Of a DNA stretch of 64,000 nucleotides, positions 44,552 to 52,409 are shown piece by piece. The notes below the pieces were generated by a model. It did no database searches. It was not told where the DNA came from and saw only the letters and a list, made by a program, of their open reading frames with translations. Source of the DNA: Variovorax davisae (lineage in GTDB: Bacteria; Pseudomonadota; Gammaproteobacteria; Burkholderiales; Burkholderiaceae_C); assembly GCF_030316845.1 (NCBI RefSeq), contig NZ_JASZYS010000003.1, forward strand, positions 372,001 to 436,000, given 5' to 3'. Position 1 is the first letter of the stretch. Each line of letters opens with the position of its first letter. The position numbers were made by a program, and so were the translations under genes.

Positions 44552-45030
44552 CGTTGCGTCCCTCCTGCGGCGGCCTGGAACCCAAACAGACTTTGCCAAG
44601 CGACTGTCGGCTGTGATGTGCGTTTACGCACACGATTTCGCTGCTGACGGGCCTTCTGCTCGCCGGATCTCGTCCAGCCACTTGGCAGGGAATTCCGAAT
44701 AGCAGGCGCGGAGATGCCGCAATCTTCATCGTGCGACCGGGCGCCAGAGGCTTTCCATTGCTCGCACCTTCACCCTGTGGCCGGAGATTCGGCCGGCGAG
44801 CCAGAGACAAGGGGCAGGTAGAAGCACTGATCGCGAGATGAATGTATGTCCTTTGACCTCGTTGCACCGGTGCGAGTCGATGATTCCTGTGAAAGATCGC
44901 AACCGCAGAAAATCCCATCGAAGACGTCAACGATGCCGAAGCCAGGCGACCTACTTCGCTTCGAACTTGGAGTGGCAGAATCGCTCAGAGAGAAGCGAGA
45001 TACTCCGCACCTGAACTACGAAAGCAAGCA
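44552..45030. other. Intergenic region upstream of the H-NS-like gene
   Basis: No supported gene in ~480 bases. At 44617-44632 there is a palindrome, TGTGCGT and its reverse complement separated by TT, 66 bases before the small basic gene. A minus-strand frame ending at 44624 reads RACYSEFPAKWLDEIRRAEG without a proper start and may be a gene remnant. Confidence 0.4.
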
Positions 45031-45549
45031 ATGGCAAAAACCTACCAGCAGATTCAGAAGCAGATCGAACAACTCCAGCGTCAGGCAGAAGCGCTACGCG
45101 GCAGCGAGATCAAGGGCGTGGTTGACCGCATCAAGGTCGCCATTGCTCACTACGGCCTGACCGCCGCTCATCTGGGCCTTGACTCCGCGTCGAGCAAAGC
45201 GACCAAGAAGTCTTCGAAGTCCTCCGCTCAGTTCAGCGACGGCACGGGCAATGTCTGGTCGGGCCGTGGTCCGCGTCCGCGTTGGCTTCGTGACGCGCTG
45301 GCTTCGGGCAGATCGATCGACGAATTCCGTGCAGGTTCGTCCCCCAGGTCGACGCTCGCTACCGCCATTGGCAAGCTGGACGCTGCGTCGGCGGTGGCCA
45401 AAGCGACTGCAAAGACGGCCAAGCGCGCACCTTCGAAGGTCAGCTACCGTGATGACGCCGGCAATTCGTGGACCGGCCGCGGTCCGAAGCCCCGCTGGCT
45501 GAAGGCTCAACTGGACAGCGGAAAGACGCTTCAGGATTTCGCGAAATAG
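45031..45549 (+). CDS. H-NS-family nucleoid protein with two C-terminal DNA-binding motifs
   Basis: A 172-residue H-NS/MvaT-like histone family protein. Residues 1-45 form the coiled-coil oligomerisation helix (YQQIQKQIEQLQRQAEALRG). The DNA-binding core occurs twice: WSGRGPRPRWLRDAL (~77-91) and WTGRGPKPRWLKAQL (~147-161), each preceded by a DGTGN/DDAGN turn and connected by an Ala/Lys-rich linker. Standard betaproteobacterial members (~100 residues) have one. It would bind AT-rich, often acquired, DNA and silence it; location beside a recombinase and toxin-antitoxin genes fits a xenogeneic silencer on a mobile replicon. Confidence 0.9.
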   Translation: MAKTYQQIQKQIEQLQRQAEALRGSEIKGVVDRIKVAIAHYGLTAAHLGLDSASSKATKKSSKSSAQFSDGTGNVWSGRGPRPRWLRDALASGRSIDEFRAGSSPRSTLATAIGKLDAASAVAKATAKTAKRAPSKVSYRDDAGNSWTGRGPKPRWLKAQLDSGKTLQDFAK

Positions 45550-45900
45550 CCATTCGCTGAATACGGCACGGGGATCAAACTCGTCAATCCATGGAACCAC
45601 AGGCTGTGACTTCCGCTCTTTCCGAACGCGGCGTGAAGAAGCCACACGAGTTCTTGCGTGCCAACCGCTATTCCGACATCCGCCAGCAGGGCGACGCCGC
45701 GTCGCTCAGCTTTTCCCGAATCATCTCGACCACACCGGCCAACTCCTCGTCATTGATGTAGGCCCAAGGGGCCATGCGACAGCCGCGGTGTTGCTCGCCT
45801 GGCTGTCCGCGCTCACCGCGAGGCTCGGCCCAGCGCCTCCGGTCAAGCGCCCGGCGCCGCGTGGCTTGCGCATGAGATTCCTGAGATGTAAAATGCACTC
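45550..45900. other. Intergenic region with a short minus-strand frame
   Basis: Holds the putative terminator of the H-NS-like gene and the promoter of the toxin-antitoxin pair. On the minus strand, 45775-45668 reads APWAYINDEELAGVVEMIRE, which looks protein-like, but it lacks a ribosome site and a known family. Confidence 0.35.
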
Positions 45901-46602
45901 ATGAACCTCACTCATCGCAGCTTCTTCAAGCAGCATCCGCTGCACGGGAGCCTGTCCGGCGGTTCGGGACGGGGCGGGGGGGCAGCGTCGCCTGCACTCG
46001 ACGCTGCGGCGATCGTCGCGATGGTGGACAGCGTGCGTGCGGCGACCAGCCTCATTCTGGAGGAGGCGTCCCACGTGGTGCAGACCGGCAACAACGCCCA
46101 GGACGAATCGGCGCTCCTGGGCCGGGTTCGCCTGGCGATCGCCAAGGTGGAGCAGCAGTCCCTGCAGGACCTCGCCGACACGTTCGAGCTTCGCCGCCCG
46201 GCGGCCAGTCGAGCCGTGCTGGAGACCCGGGCCTTCGATGCGATCATGAACGGTGCGGAATGGTTCTCGGCGGCGGAAATCGGACGAAAACTCGATCCGG
46301 AAGCGGCCAATCCTCACGCGGCGGTGAGTCGGTGGCTGCAGAACAAGCAGGTCTTCGCGATCGACCATCGAGGCAGGAAGATGTATCCGGACTACGTGTT
46401 CGGAGAATCGTGGCGGCCCATCCCCGAGCTCAAAAAGGTGCTGGGCATCCTTGCCGACTACTCCCCCTTCCGACTGGCCTCCTGGTTCGAGTCGCCCAAC
46501 AGCGCGCTGGGAGGCAAGCGGCCGCGCGAAGTGCTGAAGCGCGATCCGAAAGCCGTGATCATCGCGGCGGAACGGCACGTGACGGGTCCGGTGCATGGCT
46601 AG
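45901..46602 (+). CDS. ParS/MbcA/Xre-type antitoxin (DUF2384)
   Basis: A 233-residue antitoxin of the RES-associated group. The central part (~95-160) is a helix-turn-helix region (AEWFSAAEIGRKLDPEAANP, HAAVSRWLQNKQVFAIDHRG). The C-terminal ~45 residues (SPFRLASWFESPNSALGGKR followed by PREVLKRDPKAVIIAAE) are the toxin-binding DUF2384 domain. These proteins neutralise RES toxins by capping the active site and autorepress their operon. Its end overlaps the toxin start by eight bases. The N-terminal ~90 residues are longer than in most homologs. Confidence 0.88.
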   Translation: MNLTHRSFFKQHPLHGSLSGGSGRGGGAASPALDAAAIVAMVDSVRAATSLILEEASHVVQTGNNAQDESALLGRVRLAIAKVEQQSLQDLADTFELRRPAASRAVLETRAFDAIMNGAEWFSAAEIGRKLDPEAANPHAAVSRWLQNKQVFAIDHRGRKMYPDYVFGESWRPIPELKKVLGILADYSPFRLASWFESPNSALGGKRPREVLKRDPKAVIIAAERHVTGPVHG

Positions 46603-47251
46603 TCCGGCCGCACGCCGCCTGCCCCCTCCTCCGCATCCCTTTCGGCTCCTGCCACATCCCGAGCGCGTCTGGTTCCGGGTGCACAAGTTCGATCGTGCCA
46701 CCGGCGACTTCGCGCCGGCTGCCTTCAACGACTCGGGCCGCGGCTGGGCACGCTTCAGCCCGTTGGTGAACCCGACGACCGGAAAGCCGATTCCGACGAT
46801 CTACGCGGCAAGCAACGAAAAGGCGGCCATTGCGGAGGTCGTGCTGCACAACGTGCCCACGCCATCCACCGGCTATCTCCACGACCTCGAGGCCGACTAC
46901 CAAGCCTTGCTGTCGCTGAGCCGCATTCGCAGTCCTGCGCTCAGCTTGGTCAACCTGACAGCCACGGGGCTCAAGGCAGCCGGCCTCGCCGCCTCGGATC
47001 TCTTCGACGGCGACGAGGACGACTATGCGCGAACGCAGGCCTGGGCCCAATGGGTCTGGGAGTCGATGCCGGCGGCGCAGGGACTGCACTGGATGTCGAA
47101 GCGCGACAACCGCGCGGAAGTGGTCGTGCTCTTTGGCGACCGGATCGCTGCGGGCATCATGAATGACGGCGATTCGCGTCCGCTGCGGGCCTATGAGCAG
47201 ATCATCGTCGACCTGTTGGACGAGATGGGTGCGGGGGTGGCGCCAAGGTAG
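46595..47251 (+). CDS. RES-domain toxin
   Basis: A 218-residue RES toxin. Recognisable parts are VWFRVHKF near the start (the conserved Arg), GRGWARFSPLVN, TIYAASNEKAAIAEVVLHNV with the conserved Glu, and a C-terminal PLRAYEQIIVDLLDEMG. Related toxins consume NAD+ (MbcT, Res) or ADP-ribosylate PRPP synthetase (ParT), stopping growth. It is translated from an ATG inside the antitoxin gene's last codons. The key residues look intact, so the pair is probably active and may stabilise this replicon. Confidence 0.9.
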   Translation: MASPAARRLPPPPHPFRLLPHPERVWFRVHKFDRATGDFAPAAFNDSGRGWARFSPLVNPTTGKPIPTIYAASNEKAAIAEVVLHNVPTPSTGYLHDLEADYQALLSLSRIRSPALSLVNLTATGLKAAGLAASDLFDGDEDDYARTQAWAQWVWESMPAAQGLHWMSKRDNRAEVVVLFGDRIAAGIMNDGDSRPLRAYEQIIVDLLDEMGAGVAPR

Positions 47252-47406
47252 CACCGCGCGAGCGGGTGGCGAAGCAGGGAAGGCCTGCGCGGCCCAGAAT
47301 GCCGGGCCCACAGATGCAACCTCATCCAGCACGCGGAGGTCCGCCGGCCGCTACGCATCGACCCAGGTTGCCGCTGGCAGCCTCCGCGCTCAACGGCGAG
47401 CGCTGC

Positions 47407-47676
47407 TCAGAATTGCCCCTGCCCAGTGCCGGTCCGATCGTGCACCCAGCGCATGGCCTGCTGCTCGGCGTGACGGGTTGCTTCCGCCTCGGTCCCGTAC
47501 ACGATTTCCTCGGTGTCGTTCGATAGCTGCGTCTCTTCCTCATCCGCGGGGGTTCGAACAAGAAAGACGATGGGCTGATAGCCGCCGCGGGCGGGCTCTG
47601 CGCGCAGCTCAAAGCGGAAGCCGCGATACTCCAGCGAGTGGCCGTCGAAAATCGGAGCGCTTGGATCTGTTGACAT
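47407..47676 (-). CDS. Conserved-looking small protein, unknown
   Basis: An 89-residue soluble protein. Its pattern (YRGFRFELRAEPARGGYQPI, VFLVRTPADEEETQLS, GTEAEATRHAEQQAMRWVHD) suggests a small alpha+beta domain of two to three strands with a C-terminal helix, as in several short hypothetical proteins of Burkholderiales. No catalytic residues can be named. It is convergent with the RES gene. Confidence 0.6.
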   Translation of the reverse strand: MSTDPSAPIFDGHSLEYRGFRFELRAEPARGGYQPIVFLVRTPADEEETQLSNDTEEIVYGTEAEATRHAEQQAMRWVHDRTGTGQGQF

Positions 47677-47917
47677 GGTTCTGGCCTCTTGGAAACTTGC
47701 TGAGATGATGCGCGGAGGTGGCGATACCGTCGTGCAGGCGCGCACGGGCGTTGCTTGAAGGACGGCGCGCCGTTGGAGCATCTCGCTTCACGCGACGGCT
47801 CCCGTGAACCCGCCATGTCACCCGAGCGGCTGCGAGGCCGTGTAGCCCAGCCTGGGAGCGCGGGCGAGATGATCCATCCACGCAGGAATCTCGAGGCGTG
47901 GACGACAAGAGCAAACC

Positions 47918-48553
47918 ATGAAAAGTGCAATCACCATCGCCGAGCAACTCTGGAACGGGGACGTTCCGATGGAAGAATGGACCGCTGCGGTCGCCGGCGG
48001 TTCGATCACCCCGGTCAACGAGGACATCGTCGCCGTCCACACCGGCTACATGTTCGGCAATGTCACCGCCATCCGCACCGCCGAAGGCCTGGTCCTGGTC
48101 GACACCGGCAGCCGCGAGACCGGAGAGCAGGTCTTCCGCGCCATCCGCAGGTGGGACGACCGCCCCGTACACACCGTGATCTACACCCACGGCCACATCG
48201 ACCACACCGTGGGTGCCCACCTGTACGACGCCGAAGCGGACCGGCGTGGCGTGCCACGGCCGCACATCATCGCGCACCGCAGCGTCTTGAAACGCTTCGC
48301 GCGCTACGACACGACGCAGGGGCCGAACAGCAATGTCATGGGGCGGCAGTTCAACACGCCTGGCTATGCATGCCCCGACCAGCATCGACGCCCGGACCAG
48401 ATCTATGACGACGTGCTCAGCCTAGATGTGGGCGGCGTGCGTTTCGAGCTGATCCATGGACAAGGGGAGACTGACGACGCGACCTTCGTGTGGATGCCAC
48501 GAAGCCGGGTACTCGTCAGCGGCGATTTCGGCATCTGGGCGTTCCCCAATTGT
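47918..48553 (+). pseudogene. Metallo-beta-lactamase-fold hydrolase, 3'-truncated
   Basis: The N-terminal ~212 codons of an MBL-fold hydrolase of the alkylsulfatase-like group. They include GNVTAIRTAEGLVLVDTGS and the metal motif THGHIDH (His91, His93, Asp95, His96), then LIHGQGETDDATFVWMP and VSGDFGIWAFPN. Homology stops there, and the frame runs on into DNA antisense to the XRE gene. The second half, including the C-terminal metal ligand, is missing, so it is unlikely to be active. The junction near 48553 marks a rearrangement. Confidence 0.8.
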
Positions 48554-48672
48554 CTGGTTGTCGCGCACCACGGCTGCGATCGAACGGTTCGCGATGAATT
48601 CGGAAATGGCGCCGCTGATCTCGAGCCGGACAACAACTCCGGTGACTGGCTGACCGCACCAGCGCTTCGGCG

Positions 48673-48975
48673 CTACTCGAAGCGCTTGATCGCCACCAAC
48701 TCAGAGACCTCCTCACGCACGCGAAGAAGCAGCTTCTCCACCTCCAGCGGGGAGGCTCGATTCATGAACGAAAGGGCCATCAAGGTCAGCGGATGTATGT
48801 CCAAGGAGCCAGCAAGATCTGCGAGCTTTCCGATCGTAGGCTGCTTCACGCCACGTTCCAATGCGCTGACGTATGTGCGACCAGACACGACATCAAGTGC
48901 CTCCTGCGATCTTCCGCGTGTTTGACGGACGAAGCGCAGCGCGCGCGGAAAATCAGATTGAACGGTACGGGTCAT
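48673..48975 (-). CDS. XRE-family helix-turn-helix regulator
   Basis: A 100-residue DNA-binding protein. A Cro/C1-type helix-turn-helix lies at ~10-65 (ALRFVRQTRGRSQEALDVVS, GRTYVSALERGVKQPTIGKL) and a short C-terminal helix at ~80-100 may dimerise. It is divergent from the 146-residue gene at 49047, and the dyad at 49012-49040 between them is its likely operator. The context (next to a truncation junction and a partner of unknown function) suggests a mobile regulator or an antitoxin-like pair. Confidence 0.85.
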   Translation of the reverse strand: MTRTVQSDFPRALRFVRQTRGRSQEALDVVSGRTYVSALERGVKQPTIGKLADLAGSLDIHPLTLMALSFMNRASPLEVEKLLLRVREEVSELVAIKRFE

Positions 48976-49011
48976 TGCAGAGGTTTGAGTTCCTGCAATT
49001 TCCTCATCTAG

Positions 49012-49040
49012 AATCCTAAAGGGCTACACCCTATAGGATT
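49012..49040. promoter_or_regulatory. Inverted repeat between XRE gene and divergent gene
   Basis: AATCCTAAAGGG and CCCTATAGGATT flank CTACA; the 12-base arms pair with one mismatch. It lies seven bases before the ATG at 49047 and 37 bases from the XRE start, as expected for an autoregulatory operator. Confidence 0.75.
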
Positions 49041-49046
49041 CACTTT

Positions 49047-49487
49047 ATGTTCTGCGCTTCGAAGAGCTTTGCCTGCGACATCCCGGCCGGACTTGGTCCA
49101 CCGACCAACTCTTACTGGCGCGCGATTGCGCTCACCGCATCGGAGCCGTGCTATGTGGTGATGAAGCGCCTGTACCAGAGCAAGAAGGACTGGTACCAGC
49201 GAGACTACTTCGTTTCGTGGACAATAGATCTCTTGGAGTTTCTCCGGCCGAGTGAGCGGACCGTCGTTTCGTTTGTACAAGCGATGCGGCCAATCAAAGG
49301 GAGCGGAGCGCCCTGGCTGCTCACCGATGTCGTGAAGGTATGGGTTGCCACAGATCCAGCCAACGAGGGCGAGCCAGTCACTGTTTTCGAAACAGGCGAG
49401 GGCGAACTCTTTTGCGACACGCGAGAGCGGCAGTCAACAGACGGGCTCCGTGAGTACCGGCTCGTCTGGGAGCAGATAGTCGACTAA
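49047..49487 (+). CDS. Unknown protein divergent from XRE regulator
   Basis: A 146-residue soluble protein. It opens with CASKSFACDIPAGLGPPTNS and has a central EPCYVVMKRLYQSKKDWYQR followed by aromatic-rich strands, ending in LREYRLVWEQIVD. I do not recognise a family. Being next to a Cro-type regulator with a shared operator, it might be a regulated effector or toxin, but nothing in the sequence shows that. The spacing from the operator leaves almost no room for a ribosome site, so a leaderless or internal start is possible. Confidence 0.55.
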   Translation: MFCASKSFACDIPAGLGPPTNSYWRAIALTASEPCYVVMKRLYQSKKDWYQRDYFVSWTIDLLEFLRPSERTVVSFVQAMRPIKGSGAPWLLTDVVKVWVATDPANEGEPVTVFETGEGELFCDTRERQSTDGLREYRLVWEQIVD

Positions 49488-49699
49488 CACAACGCCGGCA
49501 TCAGGAGCTACGACAGGGACGGTGGCGACCTCGCGCGCTTCTCCATCTTCACTGGTGCTGCAACCGTTCGGGCTCTTCCGGCGGCTTTTACTTCCGAAGA
49601 GACGGCGTCACGGTCTTCTCAACCGAAGCTGCATCGGCGCCAGATCGTCGATGAGGAACTTGTCGCGAAATCGTACGAACAGTTCAGCGCCAACATGCG

Positions 49700-50734
49700 T
49701 CACACAACACCCCCGAGCTGAATCGTTCGAAGAATGGCCTGCACTCGTTCCCGACCGCCGGCAGCAGCGATCTCTGCCGGCGTTTTGCCACACAAGAGGA
49801 CATGCGGCTTGCGTAGCCAAGTGCGGACTTCCGTCCCGAAGACCTCTCTGGCGAGATCAAGCAGTTCCTTCTCGTCATCGACTTGATCTAAACCCGGTGA
49901 GGAGTCGACCTCGACCACAAGTCCTGGGTTGAAGGCCTTGTTCTCGAACTCTCCATGCCAGTTCAAGTAGCCACGCGGATTTGAGATCACCCGGCAGTTC
50001 CCCACTTCGTAGTCGAAGCTGTCGTGCGTGTGCCCATGCACCCAGAGCACAGGGACCTCGAAAAACTCGGGACGCATCTCGTTGACGAAGCCGCCAGAGG
50101 ACCAATCCTCGGCGTACCGCGGCGCCAGCGACTTTCGATGAGGTGCATGGTGAGTCACCACCACCGTCGACCCGTTGAACGGTTGAGCGAGCTTCCTGCG
50201 AAGCCATGAGCGTTGCCGCCGGTGATTCAACAAGGTATCCATCGGGACCAGACGCCGGAAACCACGCGAGTTCGATGTCTGCGGGTCATCCACTCGGATG
50301 GCTGAGTAGTCGGAAAGGTAGCGCGAGCTCTCCGCCATCGAGCGGTACCGATCGGACAGAAGCCGCACCGGTTGCCCCGGGAAGCCCGGGTTGTCGATAC
50401 GCAACGCAAAGTCTGTCCACAATGTGCAGCCCAGAAAGCGGACGCCGGCGATCACCACCTCGTCACAGTCGAGGAAGTGAACGCCCTGCTCTTTCGCTTG
50501 GCGGCGCATCTCCGACTTTTCATCATCGAGCACGGACTCGTAGTACTCATGATTGCCTGCGATCTGGACGACGGGCTTGTCCGCAATGCGTGCCGGGTCC
50601 CGCAGCCAGCGCGCGACCACGCGACCGGGCGCGACGATATCGCCCGCCAGGATGGCCACGTCGTAGTCCAGACCTTTCGGTACCTCGAAGGTCTCGAACT
50701 CAGCATGAAGATCAGAAAGGATCAGAAGCTTCAT
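49700..50734 (-). CDS. Metallophosphoesterase fused to a ParS/MbcA-like (DUF2384) domain
   Basis: A 344-residue fusion. Residues 1-~275 are a calcineurin-like phosphoesterase with all metal motifs: SDLH (Asp8, His10), GDI (Asp32), GNHE (Asn61, His62), THHAPH and GHTH. The last ~60 residues (LLDLAREVFGTEVRTWL, PHVLLCGKTPAEIAAAGG, RVQAILRTI) match the toxin-binding DUF2384 domain of ParS/MbcA antitoxins. It is the last gene of a six-gene overlap-coupled operon with two further phosphoesterase copies. The enzyme could act on a nucleotide, a phosphoprotein or nucleic acid ends. The fusion to an antitoxin-type domain is unusual and suggests it is recruited to, or controls, a RES-type partner. Confidence 0.85.
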   Translation of the reverse strand: MKLLILSDLHAEFETFEVPKGLDYDVAILAGDIVAPGRVVARWLRDPARIADKPVVQIAGNHEYYESVLDDEKSEMRRQAKEQGVHFLDCDEVVIAGVRFLGCTLWTDFALRIDNPGFPGQPVRLLSDRYRSMAESSRYLSDYSAIRVDDPQTSNSRGFRRLVPMDTLLNHRRQRSWLRRKLAQPFNGSTVVVTHHAPHRKSLAPRYAEDWSSGGFVNEMRPEFFEVPVLWVHGHTHDSFDYEVGNCRVISNPRGYLNWHGEFENKAFNPGLVVEVDSSPGLDQVDDEKELLDLAREVFGTEVRTWLRKPHVLLCGKTPAEIAAAGGRERVQAILRTIQLGGVV

Positions 50735-50740
50735 CTTTGA

Positions 50741-51151
50741 TCAGTGCGCGTCGTCGATAGCCGCGGCGAGGACACGCTCGATCGCGGTACCTCGTTCGAG
50801 GGCCACTCGCGGTGTCAAGCCTTCCAGCGCAGGCGTCGGCGTCTCAAGGAAGACGAGGATCAACCACGGCTCCTGCGTGCCCAGAGCTCCGCCGATGAGT
50901 TGAATTGCGGACCAGACCGACGGCTCGAACTGCCAGCGGGGAATCCTCAGCGCTCCGTAGGAGCCGGCAAGCCCAATGCACCGGCCGCCGCTGATCCACG
51001 TGGCGATCGTCGAACCATCCACGTCCAGAAGCGAGGCAGCCTCAGAGACGGGGATCATGTCGGCCGCTTGCAAGCGTTCGCGACGGTACTTCTGCCCCTC
51101 GCGAAGCAAGGCTTCTGTCTCTGCGACTGTGGCGTAAAGATCTTTGGTCAT
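50741..51151 (-). CDS. ParS/Xre-like DNA-binding protein (antitoxin-like)
   Basis: A 136-residue protein. The N-terminal helix (YATVAETEALLREGQKYRRE) is followed by a MerR/excisionase-like helix-turn-helix (MIPVSEAASLLDVDGSTIAT, WISGGRCIGL). A C-terminal region (WLILVFLETPTPALEGLTPR, VALERGTAIERVLAAA) is similar to the DUF2384 antitoxin domain. The ATG overlaps the stop of the upstream phosphoesterase gene (ATGA), and the next phosphoesterase starts six bases after its stop. It would be expected to bind DNA at the operon promoter and/or a toxin. Confidence 0.72.
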   Translation of the reverse strand: MTKDLYATVAETEALLREGQKYRRERLQAADMIPVSEAASLLDVDGSTIATWISGGRCIGLAGSYGALRIPRWQFEPSVWSAIQLIGGALGTQEPWLILVFLETPTPALEGLTPRVALERGTAIERVLAAAIDDAH

Positions 51152-51983
51152 TTTAAAGGTCCATCCTTGCAATCTGGCAACTGGAGCACCAGACCGGGAT
51201 CAAAGGTCTGGTTCTCCGTTCTGCCGCTCCAGCTAACATAGCCGCGGGGGTTGCAAACGATGCGGCATGAGCGGACGCGGTAGTCGAAGCTCTCGTGTGT
51301 GTGCCCGTGCACCCAAAGCACCGGCACGTCAAAGAACGTCTCGGGCAGTTCGTTGACGAAAGCGCCTGAGACCCAGTCCTCGGCGTAGCGCTTCGCGAGG
51401 GAGCCACGATGCGGTGGATGGTGCGTGACGACCACGGTAGGCCCACCGAACGGTTCCGCGAGTTTCTCGCTCAACCAGCCTCGCTGGCTTTGATGGATCC
51501 TGAGCGTGTCCTCAGCCCTCAGCTTCCGACCTTGACGGCTGCGCCATGTGTCCGGCTCCGCGAGTTCATCGGCCGTCCGGATCAGGCTGTAGTCGTTTAG
51601 AAGATTGGTCGCCCTCCTCATCGCCAGCGCCGCGTCTCGACGGGTGTTTCGACCGCCAACTCGAAGTCCGTCCAGAGCGTGCAACCGAGGAAGCGAACAC
51701 CTTTGATCGCGATCTCGCCGCCATCGAGCAGGTGCACCTGGCCGCCAGTCGCCGCAGTTCGGGCCTCCGACTGGGCCAGATCCATGCGGCTGTCGTAGTA
51801 CTCGTGGTTCCCCGGAACGTAGATCACCGGCGTGCCGGCGAAGCGAGCCTCAGCCCACTCGACGGCACGCCGACCGGGCGAATGGATGTCTCCTGCAAGA
51901 ATCACGACGTCACATTCGCGTACCGGCGGAGGCTCGAAGGGCTCAAACTCGAGATGGAGATCGGACAGGATCAGAAGCTTCAT
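51148..51983 (-). pseudogene. Metallophosphoesterase, second copy, split by a frameshift
   Basis: The first part (from the ATG at 51983) has SDLHLEF, GDIHSPG, GNHEYYDS and GCTLWTDF. Near 51622-51650 the frame is lost by a one-base deletion. The rest continues in another frame with LLNDYSLIRTADELAEPD, THHPPHRGSLAKRYAEDW and GHTHESFDYRV to a stop at 51148. The two halves together align end to end with the intact copy, about 278 residues, without the DUF2384 extension. Only the first ~120 residues would be made. A sequencing error or a programmed shift is possible. It starts one base after the 130-residue gene stop. Confidence 0.8.
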
Positions 51984-51984
51984 G

Positions 51985-52377
51985 CTAGAACTCGTCGTCG
52001 AGATCGGTGCGTTCGGATGGCGTCGCCAAGCGGAAAGTCGTACGAAATTGTTCAAGCACTTCGGGTGGCAGACCCAGCCATTCCTCGATGGGAGTTCCCC
52101 GCTCGAACAACGCCAACAGCTCCGTAAACGTCGGGTAATGAGTCAACGCCGCACGTGCAAGCTGCTGAACATGGTCCGATAGACGCCCTCCAAAGAGTTC
52201 GTAGTGGTCATAGGGCCGGAAACCAATCGCACTGAGCAACTTGCCAGCTTCGATCAAGGAACGGTAGCGGTCCTCGGGCGTCACAGACCGAGGGTAGTAG
52301 CGCTCGCATAGGCGGATGTTCTCGCGATCGTCATCGGTGAAATGAGGGCTCAGCGGGTCTGTCGGGGTTTTGTTCAT
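51985..52377 (-). CDS. Unknown protein in the phosphoesterase operon
   Basis: A 130-residue soluble, acidic, probably all-helical protein (DDRENIRLCERYYPRSVTPE, HVQQLARAALTHYPTFTELL, GTPIEEWLGLPPEVLEQF, ending LDDEF). I recognise no family. The ATG follows AAGGA. The frame is open upstream into the third phosphoesterase copy, because the one-base shift in that gene removes its stop in this frame; the present sequence could therefore also make a fused ~427-residue protein. It may be an adaptor or regulator of the phosphoesterases. Confidence 0.6.
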   Translation of the reverse strand: MNKTPTDPLSPHFTDDDRENIRLCERYYPRSVTPEDRYRSLIEAGKLLSAIGFRPYDHYELFGGRLSDHVQQLARAALTHYPTFTELLALFERGTPIEEWLGLPPEVLEQFRTTFRLATPSERTDLDDEF

Positions 52378-52409
52378 CTCAGATCCTTCTTGCATGTTCG
52401 TTGCGGACA

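Noticed and set aside
45668-45775. A ~35-residue minus-strand peptide (YINDEELAGVVEMIRE).
   Set aside because: It looks protein-like but has no start signal or family; kept only as a note in the intergenic entry.
49047-49280. Minus-strand frame over the unknown gene at 49047.
   Set aside because: It is a shadow frame without a ribosome site; the plus-strand frame is better placed relative to the operator.
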